A stretch of DNA of 64,000 nt from CAVYWD01 sp963772225 (GTDB lineage: Bacteria; Myxococcota; Myxococcia; Myxococcales; UBA5297), in assembly GCA_963772225.1 (NCBI GenBank), contig CAVYWD010000002.1:806001-870000 (forward strand), read 5' to 3'. The translations under genes and the position numbers were made by a program. Each line of letters opens with the position of its first letter. Within the stretch, counting starts at the first letter, position 1. The notes under the pieces were generated by a model that did no database searches, was not told the DNA's origin, and was given only the letters and a program-made list of their open reading frames with translations. Below are positions 54,590 to 62,285 of the stretch, one piece after another.

Positions 54590-55487
54590 GGGGCACCGCG
54601 AGCTGGAGCTCCCCGCTGAGCCAGGAGAGGCGATCGGCCGAGGCCTTGGGAACGGCGACAGCGTGGTCGGCGTCGTAGAAGCGCCGCTCTTTGCGCCCCA
54701 CCGCCGCGCCCAGGAGCACCGCGGTGTCGGAGCGGGACACGTAGGCGTCTCGCTCGCCGAACTGGAAGAGGATGGGGCTCTGGATGCGGCGCACGTAGTC
54801 GGTCAGCTCGAGGGCGGCATTCTGGCGAAGGTAGGACGCCTTCGACGCCGGCTGGCGGTCGAAGAAGGCCCAGTCGCTCAGGCTCGAGGCCGCGGCGATG
54901 AAGATGTTCGCGCGGGTCCGACCGTCGACCCCCGCGGCGATCATCGCGTACATAGCGCCGTAGTCGTGGCCGACCAGGCCGATGCGCGCCGGGTCGACGC
55001 CGGGCTGCGCCGCGAGCAGGTCGAGCGCGCGGCGCAGCGCCACCACCTGCCGAAGCGAGCGCTCGTAGTCGTCCTCAAGCACCCGATTCTCGTACCAACC
55101 CGGCAAAGACCACATCGCGTCGACGAGGAGCGACACCGCGCCTTTCGAGGCGAGGGCCACGGCCTCGCCCAGAAACTCGGTCCGGTTGGTCGTCTTCGGC
55201 TCGCCGAGCCAGTGCACCCAGAGCACCGCGGCGAAAGGGCCCGGGCCGGAGGGCTGAACCAGGTAGGCCTTCACCGGCGGAGCGCCGGGCAGAGGCGAGA
55301 AGAGAACGTCGCGGACGACGGCGTCCCCGCGCTTCTCTCGCCCCACCTCTCGGAGGTCGAGCGGCGCGCGGCGGTCGTAGTCGAAGAGCTCCGCGGGACC
55401 GCCCGCTGGGACCTGAGCGGCGGCCCGCGGGGCGCCCAATCCGAGCATCGCGACGAACGTCACCCAGGCAAACCAGCGTCGTCTCAC
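54579..55487 (-). CDS. secreted alpha/beta-hydrolase with an Asp at the nucleophile elbow
   Basis: 302 residues from GTG 55487 (VRRRWFAWVTFVAMLGLGAP), which gives a signal peptide cut near AQVPAGG. Alpha/beta-hydrolase fold of the dienelactone-hydrolase/prolyl-oligopeptidase kind. The nucleophile elbow reads VGHDYGAM: the usual Ser is Asp, as in epoxide hydrolases and haloalkane dehalogenases. The acid is likely Asp in FGERDAYVSRSD and the base His in YDADHAVAVPKAS. LVDAMWSLPGWYENR is the region before the elbow. Upstream of the propeller lipoprotein and overlapping it by 11 bases. Substrate unknown. Confidence 0.72.
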   Translation of the reverse strand: MRRRWFAWVTFVAMLGLGAPRAAAQVPAGGPAELFDYDRRAPLDLREVGREKRGDAVVRDVLFSPLPGAPPVKAYLVQPSGPGPFAAVLWVHWLGEPKTTNRTEFLGEAVALASKGAVSLLVDAMWSLPGWYENRVLEDDYERSLRQVVALRRALDLLAAQPGVDPARIGLVGHDYGAMYAMIAAGVDGRTRANIFIAAASSLSDWAFFDRQPASKASYLRQNAALELTDYVRRIQSPILFQFGERDAYVSRSDTAVLLGAAVGRKERRFYDADHAVAVPKASADRLSWLSGELQLAVPHAR

Positions 55488-55577
55488 GCGCGCTCCCGAG
55501 CTGAGAAGAAGAAGCTGATTCTGCCTCAGGAACGGCCGAGATTCGAGCGCTCCTGAGCCCGGGGCCACGGCGCCGGG

Positions 55578-55632
55578 GCGATTGGCCCTCGGTCCCTTCT
55601 TTGTACACTCGAGGGCGAGGCTCCTCGAGAAC
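55578..55632. repeat. 55-bp dispersed repeat, copy 1
   Basis: Aligns to 59447-59502 with about six differences including a one-base indel. It contains TTTGTACACTCGAGG and CCTCGAGAAC, an inverted 7-base stem (CTCGAGG...CCTCGAG). Lies in the 452-base gap before the esterase; the other copy is just before the VWA gene, so the pair brackets the esterase region. Confidence 0.75.
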
Positions 55633-55680
55633 ATCGCGACCCGGCGCCACCGGAGGCCCCGTCGGCGGCGGCGCCCTCCT

Positions 55681-55776
55681 TCAGGTCGCCGTCGGGCGGA
55701 CGGCCTGGGGCCAAAACGCGTCCGGCACGCGATGACCCGAATTGGCCGAGCGGCACTTCTTAAAGAGGTCGGCCAT
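55681..55776 (-). pseudogene. 31-residue fragment, possibly a transposase N-terminus
   Basis: ATG 55776 with GGAGAAGCACC before it starts a short frame, LFKKCRSANSGHRVPDAFWPQ, ending TGA at 55683-55681. Its look (LFKKC...GHRVPDAFW) recalls the first residues of IS5/IS4-type transposases, but too little remains for a firm call. It sits between repeat copy 1 and the esterase. The rest of the gap 55488-55939 shows nothing else. Confidence 0.25.
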
Positions 55777-55939
55777 GGTGCTTCTCCGTCTGCCTTGGGC
55801 GGGCAAAGCTGGAGCGAACCAGGGCGCGACGGCTTCAAACTCCTCGTCTTCAGACGAAGCCGACCACTGAAGCCTGAAGTCCGATCGTGCTTCCGCTCGG
55901 AGCCAAAGCTTTTCGCCGAGCAGCTCAGGAGGAGTGGCC

Positions 55940-57076
55940 ATGGGTTGCGTTTCTCGAACGTGCCGCCATCTCGCAACGGCTTCGATGTTGGCCCTTGCCG
56001 CCTGCTCTATCGGAGAGAACGACACGCCCGACGCCTCGAACGCCGGCGGCAGCGATGTCGGACATGGGGACGCTGGGAACGGCAGCGATGCGTCGAACGT
56101 TCGAGACGCCTCGATCAGCGCTGACGCGTCGAGCGCTACCGACGCCTCGACCGGCGGCAACGATTTCGGCAACAGCGACGCCTCGACCGGCAGCGGCGCG
56201 GATGGGGCGACGGCGAATTCATGCGTCGGCAAGGCGTGGACCACCGCCGATCCCACGGCCGCGGGACCATTCCAGGTCGAGTCCGACAAGAACGTCGGGC
56301 CCTTGGCGGGCTATATTCCTGATCCGATCTACGGGAACGAACAACAGCGGTTCAACGTCTACCGCCCAAAGAACCTTGCGACCAGCGGGTACTGCCACCC
56401 AATCTTGGTTTGGGCGAACGGTCACACGGACAATCCCGAACCGAATCCTCCGCTGTGCGTCGTCGACGCCGCCACCGGGAAATGGTGTGGAACGTATCCG
56501 GGGATAATCAATCAGCTCGCCTCGCACGGCTTCGTCGTGATCGCCTCCCTGAGCACGACGACCTCGAGGGGCGACCCCCTGCCCACGATCGTCGGCTTGA
56601 ATTGGTTGCTCGCACAAGCGGAGGATCCGACGAGCGCCTACTATCATCGCCTCGACACGGCCCACATCGGCGCTCTCGGCCACTCCGAGGGCGGGATGTC
56701 GACCTGCATGGCCGGATCCGACCCTCGTATCTCGGCCATCGCGACGATCAGCGGCACATCGGCGATCTCCGGCCTTCACGGCCCGGCATTGTTCTTCTGC
56801 GGCGCGAAAGACACACTCGCGACCTGCGACGGAATCGAGAAGAACTTCAATACCGTCACGGACCAACCTGCGATTTTCATCGACAATCTGTCCGCCGACC
56901 ACGGCAGCTGGGAAGGCCAAGGCACCCAGGGTCCCGACATCTCCGGGATGACCGCCTGGTTCAGGACTCACCTGATGGGTGACACCGAGAATCGAAAGCG
57001 GTTCTACGGCTCAGGCTGCACGTTCTGCTCCGACAACCGCGTCAAGGTCATGCAAAACAGTCTCATGACTCCGTGA
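55940..57076 (+). CDS. lipoprotein alpha/beta-hydrolase (cutinase/PET-hydrolase-like)
   Basis: 378 residues from ATG 55940, which follows AGGAGGAG by six bases. Lipobox ALAAC with Cys near residue 20, then a 60-residue Asp/Ala/Ser/Gly linker (ISADASSATDASTGG). The hydrolase domain starts near residue 95: nucleophile elbow GALGHSEGGM, GTSAISGLHGPALFFCGAKD with the acid Asp, and His in LSADHGSWEGQG. Overall order matches the dienelactone-hydrolase/PETase-like family (VWANGHTDNP, FVVIASLSTTTS). Base composition is visibly lower in GC than the flanking genes. Substrate unknown; a polyester or ester compound is inferred. Confidence 0.78.
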   Translation: MGCVSRTCRHLATASMLALAACSIGENDTPDASNAGGSDVGHGDAGNGSDASNVRDASISADASSATDASTGGNDFGNSDASTGSGADGATANSCVGKAWTTADPTAAGPFQVESDKNVGPLAGYIPDPIYGNEQQRFNVYRPKNLATSGYCHPILVWANGHTDNPEPNPPLCVVDAATGKWCGTYPGIINQLASHGFVVIASLSTTTSRGDPLPTIVGLNWLLAQAEDPTSAYYHRLDTAHIGALGHSEGGMSTCMAGSDPRISAIATISGTSAISGLHGPALFFCGAKDTLATCDGIEKNFNTVTDQPAIFIDNLSADHGSWEGQGTQGPDISGMTAWFRTHLMGDTENRKRFYGSGCTFCSDNRVKVMQNSLMTP

Positions 57077-57112
57077 TCGAAAGCCGGTATCGGCTGTACT
57101 CGGACGAGGAAG

Positions 57113-57786
57113 TCAAAAGGCTCGAGCAGATCTGCGCTCTTGCGGGAAGCGGGCCTGCACCGCGAAAAGATCCTTCCACTCGACCTGAGCGCCGACAGCA
57201 CACCAGCGGTCGCGCCCCGGTGCCGACCGCGTCAGGGATAACGTCATCGTTGGTGCCGTGGAAGTGGAGCGCCGGCATCTGGATCTTCACGCCCCCGACC
57301 TTGTTCTCCTCGAGGCACTTCTGCCACGCCGGCGTCGGGCGTGGGTCGGTGGTTCAGAAGTCCTTCGTGGAGTGGTAGGCGTAGTCGGTGCCCAGCAGAT
57401 CGAGCAGACAGCCGTTCTTCGTGTCGGCGGCGTCGAACAACGCCTTGCCCACGCTGCTCAGGTTGGAGTCGAGGTCGAGCTCCGGGTATTCGGCGTCGAG
57501 GCCGGACGAAGCGGCGGCGACGAAGCCGTAGTACAAAGTACAAGCCCGCCTTCGTTGGCGTCGGCCACGGCGTCGAGGTCGGCGTCGACGCCGCCCGCGG
57601 CCACGCCTCGCCAGTCGAGCTCGGGCGCGTAGGTCGGCGCCGCCTCGGCCGCCTCAGCGCCCGCGCCGCCCCCCTGCGAATAGCCGGAGATCGCGACGGG
57701 CCCCTTGGCGTCGAGCCCTGACCCCGGTAGCCGCACGGCGGCGCGCACGGAGTCGAGGACGGGGCGAGCCTCGGACAGGTTGACCG
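57113..57786 (-). pseudogene. decayed secretory lipase (LIP family)
   Basis: Fragments in order on the minus strand: VNLSEARPVLDSVRAAVRLPG, the nucleophile elbow ISGYSQGGGAGA, LDWRGVAAGGVDADLDAVAD, then after a frame break near 57535 YYGFVAAASSGLDAEYPELD, then TGA at 57356-57354 inside the domain, then VKIQMPALHFHGTNDDVIPD, then after a further frame break DRWCAVGAQVEWKDL to a stop near 57113. The N-terminal part is missing: the sequence begins right after the stop of the esterase at 57787. At least three lesions plus truncation make it non-functional. The intact parent would be a secreted lipase. Confidence 0.75.
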
Positions 57787-58899
57787 CTAGAACTGCGTGA
57801 TGAACTGCCAGGTCGGGTCGATAGCCCACGACCTCGATTGACCTGGGTCCATGGGCCGGTCGGTGTGCCCTCCGTTATGCGTATCCCACCTGACGGGGTA
57901 GTTGCTCGGACATTGGTAGTCGTAAGCGACATGGGTATTGGAGGTCGCCTCGGGCACGTTGGCGGGCACGGTGCAGCCATTGTTCTTGACGAATCGATCT
58001 TTGGATTCGCGTCCCGAGCTGAAAGGGCAGGTGTTGTCCGACGTGCCGTGCACTCCCATATACGCGAGGGGCTTCCCTGTGTTGGGCGGGAAATAGATGT
58101 TGTAGTCGGCCGTGGCGTACACGACGACGCCGCGCAATATGTCTTGATGAGTCTGAGCGAGCGCGTTCGTGTACATCGCCCCAAAGCTGAACCCGACGGC
58201 GAAGACCCGCGAGGTGTCGATGCAGAGGTTCGACTCCACCAGCTTGGCCAGGTCTTCGAAGAATAGGTGGTCTTTGTTGTCGCCGCCTCTCCAAGGGGCT
58301 CCGTCGGTGTAGCCCTGGGGCGCGACCCAGATGGTGGTGTCCTCCGTGTCGAGCGGTTTGAGCTGGTACCAGTCGTCGGAGTTGACGGCGTTGTCGCTTC
58401 CGCCCATCCAGTGCATGCCGAAGACCAGTCGATAGGGCTTGCTCTGGTCGTAGTTGGACGGAACGGAGACGATGTACTCTCGATCGAGGCCGGCGCTCGT
58501 CATTTTGTAGGTATTGGTGCCGCTCTTGATCATCGAGAGGGCCTTGCCGCAGCCGTCGCTTGGAACGGCGGAATTCTTGAGGGGATATCCGTTCGCCCCG
58601 TCGCCGTTGGACGCATCGGCGCTCGAACCTCCATCCCTCGACCCGCTGTCGCCCAATCCGCTGTCGGCGTGGCTGGAGGCATCGCCGACCGCCGCGTCGC
58701 TGCTCGAGCCGCTGTCGCCGGACCCGCCGCCGTTGCCGTCTTTCACTGAGGCGTCGGCGGTCGCCCCGTCGGCGCCGCTTTTGCCTGCGTCGACCGACGG
58801 ATCGGGCGAGTCTTCCGAAAGCGGGATGCAGGCGGCCGCGATGAGGAGCGACCCCAGCGCCAAACACTTCAGCGGCCTTCGCCGAATCGCGCCGTTCAT
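57787..58899 (-). CDS. lipoprotein esterase (feruloyl esterase/PHB-depolymerase-like)
   Basis: 370 residues from ATG 58899. Lipobox IAAAC (Cys near residue 24), then a 75-residue Gly/Ser/Asp/Ala linker. The alpha/beta-hydrolase domain has the nucleophile elbow VGFSFGAM, oxyanion region LVFGMHWMGGSD, Asp in ADYNIYFPP/GVHGTSDNTCPF and His in WDTHNGGHTDRPM. This is the CE1/PHB-depolymerase (LpqC-like) group, acting on feruloyl or polyester bonds. The family is typically secreted. Its stop codon abuts the remnant lipase. Lower GC than the surroundings, like the esterase at 55940. Confidence 0.78.
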   Translation of the reverse strand: MNGAIRRRPLKCLALGSLLIAAACIPLSEDSPDPSVDAGKSGADGATADASVKDGNGGGSGDSGSSSDAAVGDASSHADSGLGDSGSRDGGSSADASNGDGANGYPLKNSAVPSDGCGKALSMIKSGTNTYKMTSAGLDREYIVSVPSNYDQSKPYRLVFGMHWMGGSDNAVNSDDWYQLKPLDTEDTTIWVAPQGYTDGAPWRGGDNKDHLFFEDLAKLVESNLCIDTSRVFAVGFSFGAMYTNALAQTHQDILRGVVVYATADYNIYFPPNTGKPLAYMGVHGTSDNTCPFSSGRESKDRFVKNNGCTVPANVPEATSNTHVAYDYQCPSNYPVRWDTHNGGHTDRPMDPGQSRSWAIDPTWQFITQF

Positions 58900-59169
58900 T
58901 CCAGATCCTCCACGTGAGCGCCAAACCGCGGTGCAGCTCGGAGCAGCGAGCCGAGCTGTCGGGTTACCGTTCGCATTCGCCCTTGAGGCTGTAGTGCACG
59001 AAGTGCGTTGTGAGTAAGAGGGCCGTCCGCCGGATTCGGGTCAGCGACCCTCGAGAGGCGCCTGCGTGAGGACGATGTCTCGAGCTGGCCCGGGAAGAGC
59101 ACCGAACGCCGAATTCTGGGGTGGCATTGTCCAGGAAGCCCGTTGCATCGCAGCTCCTTTGCAGGAGCC
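58900..59169. other. intergenic region upstream of the esterase
   Basis: 270 bases before the IS remnant begins, between the esterase start and the remnant. No coding frame or RNA feature stands out; it likely contains the esterase promoter. Confidence 0.45.
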
Positions 59170-59430
59170 CGAACGGCGCTTATTCAACTGCCGGAACAGC
59201 ACCTGTTGATGCGCGGCAGCCGCGACTTCGAGAGCGTCGAGGCGCACGAGCGCTCGATGCAGCAGGTGCTCTTAGAAGGCCAACGACCTGCGGCGCAAGA
59301 AGGTCGCCGAGGAGCTGGCCACAATGAAGGAGCTCAAGGTCTCGCAGTTGCCGGAGTCCGTAGAGGAGTCGGCGACGGTCACTTCCAGGAGCACGATCCG
59401 AGTGCGGCGCAACACTTGCCTCCGTTCGGC
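59170..59430 (+). mobile_element. remnant of an IS21-family transposase (IstA)
   Basis: On the plus strand the remnant reads IQLPEQHLLMRGSRDFESVEA, then, after a frame break near 59278, ANDLRRKKVAEELATMKELKVSQLPESVEE and TSRSTIRVRRNTC (shown in parts: LRRKKVAEELATMKE). RGSRDFxSVEAxE and VxRxTIRVxRNT are hallmarks of the IS21 IstA C-terminal part. The N-terminal catalytic DDE part and istB are absent. It runs into repeat copy 2. Confidence 0.6.
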
Positions 59431-59446
59431 AGCCAGTGCACCGGTG

Positions 59447-59502
59447 GCGATCGGCCCTGGGTCCCCTTTTTTGTACACTCGAGGGTGAGGCTTCTCGAGA
59501 AC
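59447..59502. repeat. 56-bp dispersed repeat, copy 2
   Basis: Partner of 55578-55632. Shares TTTGTACACTCGAGGG and TCTCGAGAAC. It lies directly after the IS21 remnant and 47 bases before the VWA gene. Confidence 0.75.
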
Positions 59503-59549
59503 GCGCCGCCGAAACGAGGCGGCTCTGCGAGCGAGCCCAGAGTGCCGCC

Positions 59550-60851
59550 ATGCGCCCCACCTTCGCCCTGCTCCTCTGTGCACTGGCCATCGCCGCGCTC
59601 GCGCCGCCCGCCCGAGCGACCCGCTGCCCCACGATGTACGTCGTCCTCGACCGGTCCGCCTCGATGCTCGACGACCAGAAGTGGACCTCGGCGGTGGCGG
59701 CCATCACCTCCTTCACCCGGTCGACCACCTCCGACGGGGCGCCGCGCCAGGAGCGCGAGCGCTTCGGGCTGATGGCCTTCCCGGGGCCCGACAACGCCTG
59801 CGCCGCGGGGACGAATTTGGTCAGCTCCGACTTCTTCACGGCCGACGCCATCGCCGCCGCCCTCGGAAGCGACGCCCCGGTCTCGGGCGCGACGCCGACC
59901 GGCGAGTCGCTCGCGGCGGCGGCGAAGCTCCCGGCGCTCATGGACGCGACTCGCCCGCGCTATATCGTCCTGATCACGGACGGCGTTCCAAACTGCTACC
60001 CCACGTACGGCGGCTCCGATGGGACCGCAGACACCCGAGCTTATGCTCTTCAGCAGATTCAGGCGCTGTTCACACAGGGAGTGAAGACGTTCATCGTGGG
60101 CTTCGGGCGCGACGTGGACGCGACGGCGCTCGGCCAGATGGCCGCCGCGGGCGGCACGACGCGCGCGGGCGCCGAGCACGGCTACTACGAGGCCTCGGAC
60201 GAGGCCAGCCTCCGGGCGGTGTTCGACGCCATCGACGCCGTGCAGTACGGCGAGATCACCTCCGGCGCCTGCGACGATTCTTGCTACGCCAACGGATGCC
60301 CCGCGGGCCAGCGCTGCGCCGCCGACCTCACGAGCTACGGCTCGTACACCCTGAACCTGGGGACTTGCGTCGCCGACCCGTGCGCCAAGGTGAGCTGCGC
60401 CGCGGGCGAGTACTGCCGCTCCGACGGCACGTGCGCCAAGACTTGCCAGAGCTGCGCCCGGGGCGAGCAGTGTGTCGACGGCGCCTGCGCCCCGAACCCG
60501 TGCTACCCGCTCGGATGCAGCGGCTGCCCGACCTGCGCCGATCACCTCGTCTGCTCACAGAGCGGCACGTGCGAGGACGACCCTTGCACCGGCGTGCAAT
60601 GCCCGGCGAGCGCGCCCACCTGCTCCTTGGGAACGTGCCTGGCGCTCGCGGGGTCGGCGGGGCAGGACGCCGGAGGCGCCTTTGCGGCTGGCGGGAAGGC
60701 CGGGGGATGCTCGTGCGGGAGCTCCGGCGGGCTCCTCACCGCGGCGGCGGCGCTCCTCGCCTTGCCCTTGCGTTGGCGGCGACGGCGCCAGGGCCCGGGC
60801 GCGTCGGCGCGAGCGCAAGCGACGGCCGGCCCGCTCAGATGGCTTCCTTGA
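59550..60851 (+). CDS. von Willebrand A protein with MYXO-CTERM tag
   Basis: 433 residues from ATG 59550. Signal peptide (FALLLCALAIAALAPPARA), then a VWA domain with a MIDAS D-x-S-x-S (DRSAS 34-38), acid Thr/Asp near GATPTGES and LITDGVPN. A Cys-rich part (CDDSCYANGCPAGQRC, CAAGEYCRSDGTC and more) follows, at least ten disulfide-prone pairs. The C-terminus shows GGCSCGSSGG, a hydrophobic stretch (LLTAAAALLALPL) and RWRRRR: the MYXO-CTERM signal that targets proteins to the envelope or surface. After the Arg cluster there are 21 further residues. Probably a surface adhesion or calcium-binding protein. Its end overlaps the next gene by 17 bases (opposite strand). Confidence 0.85.
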   Translation: MRPTFALLLCALAIAALAPPARATRCPTMYVVLDRSASMLDDQKWTSAVAAITSFTRSTTSDGAPRQERERFGLMAFPGPDNACAAGTNLVSSDFFTADAIAAALGSDAPVSGATPTGESLAAAAKLPALMDATRPRYIVLITDGVPNCYPTYGGSDGTADTRAYALQQIQALFTQGVKTFIVGFGRDVDATALGQMAAAGGTTRAGAEHGYYEASDEASLRAVFDAIDAVQYGEITSGACDDSCYANGCPAGQRCAADLTSYGSYTLNLGTCVADPCAKVSCAAGEYCRSDGTCAKTCQSCARGEQCVDGACAPNPCYPLGCSGCPTCADHLVCSQSGTCEDDPCTGVQCPASAPTCSLGTCLALAGSAGQDAGGAFAAGGKAGGCSCGSSGGLLTAAAALLALPLRWRRRRQGPGASARAQATAGPLRWLP

Positions 60852-62112
60852 ACCGCGCCTCGGCCGCCGCGGCGAGCTCGGCGCGGTGGCCGGGGTGCGC
60901 GATGTCGATGAGCGCGCGCGCCCGCTGCCGCAGGTTCTTCCCGAAGAGGTCGGCCACGCCGTACTCGGTGACGACGTAGTGCACGTGCGCCCGCGTGGTC
61001 ACCACGCCGGCGCCGGGCTTGAGCAGCGGGACGATGCGGCTGATGCCTTTGCGCGTCACCGACGGCAGCGCGATGATCGGCTTGCCGCCCTCGGAGAGCG
61101 AGGCGCCCCGCATGAAGTCCATCTGCCCGCCCACGCCGGAGTAGATGCGCGTCCCGATGGAGTCCGAGCAGACCTGGCCGGTCAGGTCCACCTCGATGCA
61201 GCTGTTAATGGCGGTGACTTTGGGGTTCTGCTTGATGATGGCCGGGTCGTTCACGTAGGCGATGTCGAGCAGCTCCACGAGCGGGTTGTCGTCGACGAAG
61301 TCGTAGAGCCGCCTCGTGCCCATGGTGAAGCCGGCGATGATCTTCCCGGGGTGGAGCTTCTTCAGCTCGCCGGTGATGGCGCCGCGCTCGACCAGGTCGA
61401 TGACCCCGTCGGAGAACATCTCGCTGTGCACGCCCAGCCGGCGGTGGCCCTGGAGTTGGGAGAGCACCGCCTCGGGGATGGCGCCGATGCCGACCTGCAG
61501 CGTCGCCCCGTCCTCCACCAGGCCGGCGACGTTGCGGCCGATGGCCAGCTCCTCGGGCGTGTTCTGCTTGAGCCGCACCTCGGGGAGCTCCTCCTCGCCC
61601 TCCACCATCGCCGCGAAGCGGCTGACCGGCACCAGCGAGTCGCCGTGCGTGCGCGGCATCCGCGGGTTCACCTGCGCGAGGACCTTGCGCGCCACCTCCA
61701 CCGCGGCGCGCGTCGCCTCCACCGAGACCCCCAGCGTGCAGTAGCCGTGTCGGTCGGGCGGCGAGACCTGCACCAGCGCCACGTCGAGCGGCATCCGCCC
61801 GCGGCGGAAGAGCGAGGGCACCTCGCTGAGGAAGACCGGAATGAAGTCCGCCCGGCCCTCCATCGCGGCCTCGCGCACGTTGGGCCCGACGAAGAGCGCG
61901 TTGACGTGGAAGCTCTCACTCAGCTCGGGCCGGGCGTACGGGGCGGCGCCCTCGGTGTGCAGCGACACCACCTCCACGCCCTTCAGCTCGCCGGCCCGCG
62001 CGGCCATGGCGCGAATGAGCCGCTGGGGCGCCCCCGCGGCGGACTGGATGTAGACGCGCTCTCCCGATTGGATCAGTCCGACGGCGGCTTCGGCGGAGAC
62101 ATAGGTGGGCAT
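60835..62112 (-). CDS. acetyl-CoA hydrolase/transferase family (4-hydroxybutyrate CoA-transferase-like)
   Basis: 425 residues. CoA-transferase family I fold. The catalytic Glu lies in LGVHSEMFSDG; the CoA-binding parts VGIGAIPEAVLSQL, FVGPNVREAAMEG and GVGGQMDFMRGASLSEGG agree with 4-hydroxybutyrate CoA-transferase and bacterial acetyl-CoA hydrolases (AbfT-like). Second half has YVVTEYGVADLFGKNLRQRA, the usual C-terminal motif. Full length; ATG 62112. Reaction could be acetate:CoA transfer to butyrate-type acids or hydrolysis; context does not decide. Divergent from the GT4 gene. Confidence 0.88.
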   Translation of the reverse strand: MPTYVSAEAAVGLIQSGERVYIQSAAGAPQRLIRAMAARAGELKGVEVVSLHTEGAAPYARPELSESFHVNALFVGPNVREAAMEGRADFIPVFLSEVPSLFRRGRMPLDVALVQVSPPDRHGYCTLGVSVEATRAAVEVARKVLAQVNPRMPRTHGDSLVPVSRFAAMVEGEEELPEVRLKQNTPEELAIGRNVAGLVEDGATLQVGIGAIPEAVLSQLQGHRRLGVHSEMFSDGVIDLVERGAITGELKKLHPGKIIAGFTMGTRRLYDFVDDNPLVELLDIAYVNDPAIIKQNPKVTAINSCIEVDLTGQVCSDSIGTRIYSGVGGQMDFMRGASLSEGGKPIIALPSVTRKGISRIVPLLKPGAGVVTTRAHVHYVVTEYGVADLFGKNLRQRARALIDIAHPGHRAELAAAAEARFKEAI

Positions 62113-62285
62113 CGGCGAATGCTCCCAGGTGGGGCCCCTTCCGGCCTGCTTACCTCACGGGGCGCGCCGGCGCCAACTTCTGTCCGCGACCGGCTCGGCC
62201 GTGGCGGGTCTGCGCGCCCTGCCGGAGCGCCCTAGCTTCTCCTGGTGAGGCGCTCGGGCGCCTGCCCTGGAGGAGCTTTCGCCGG

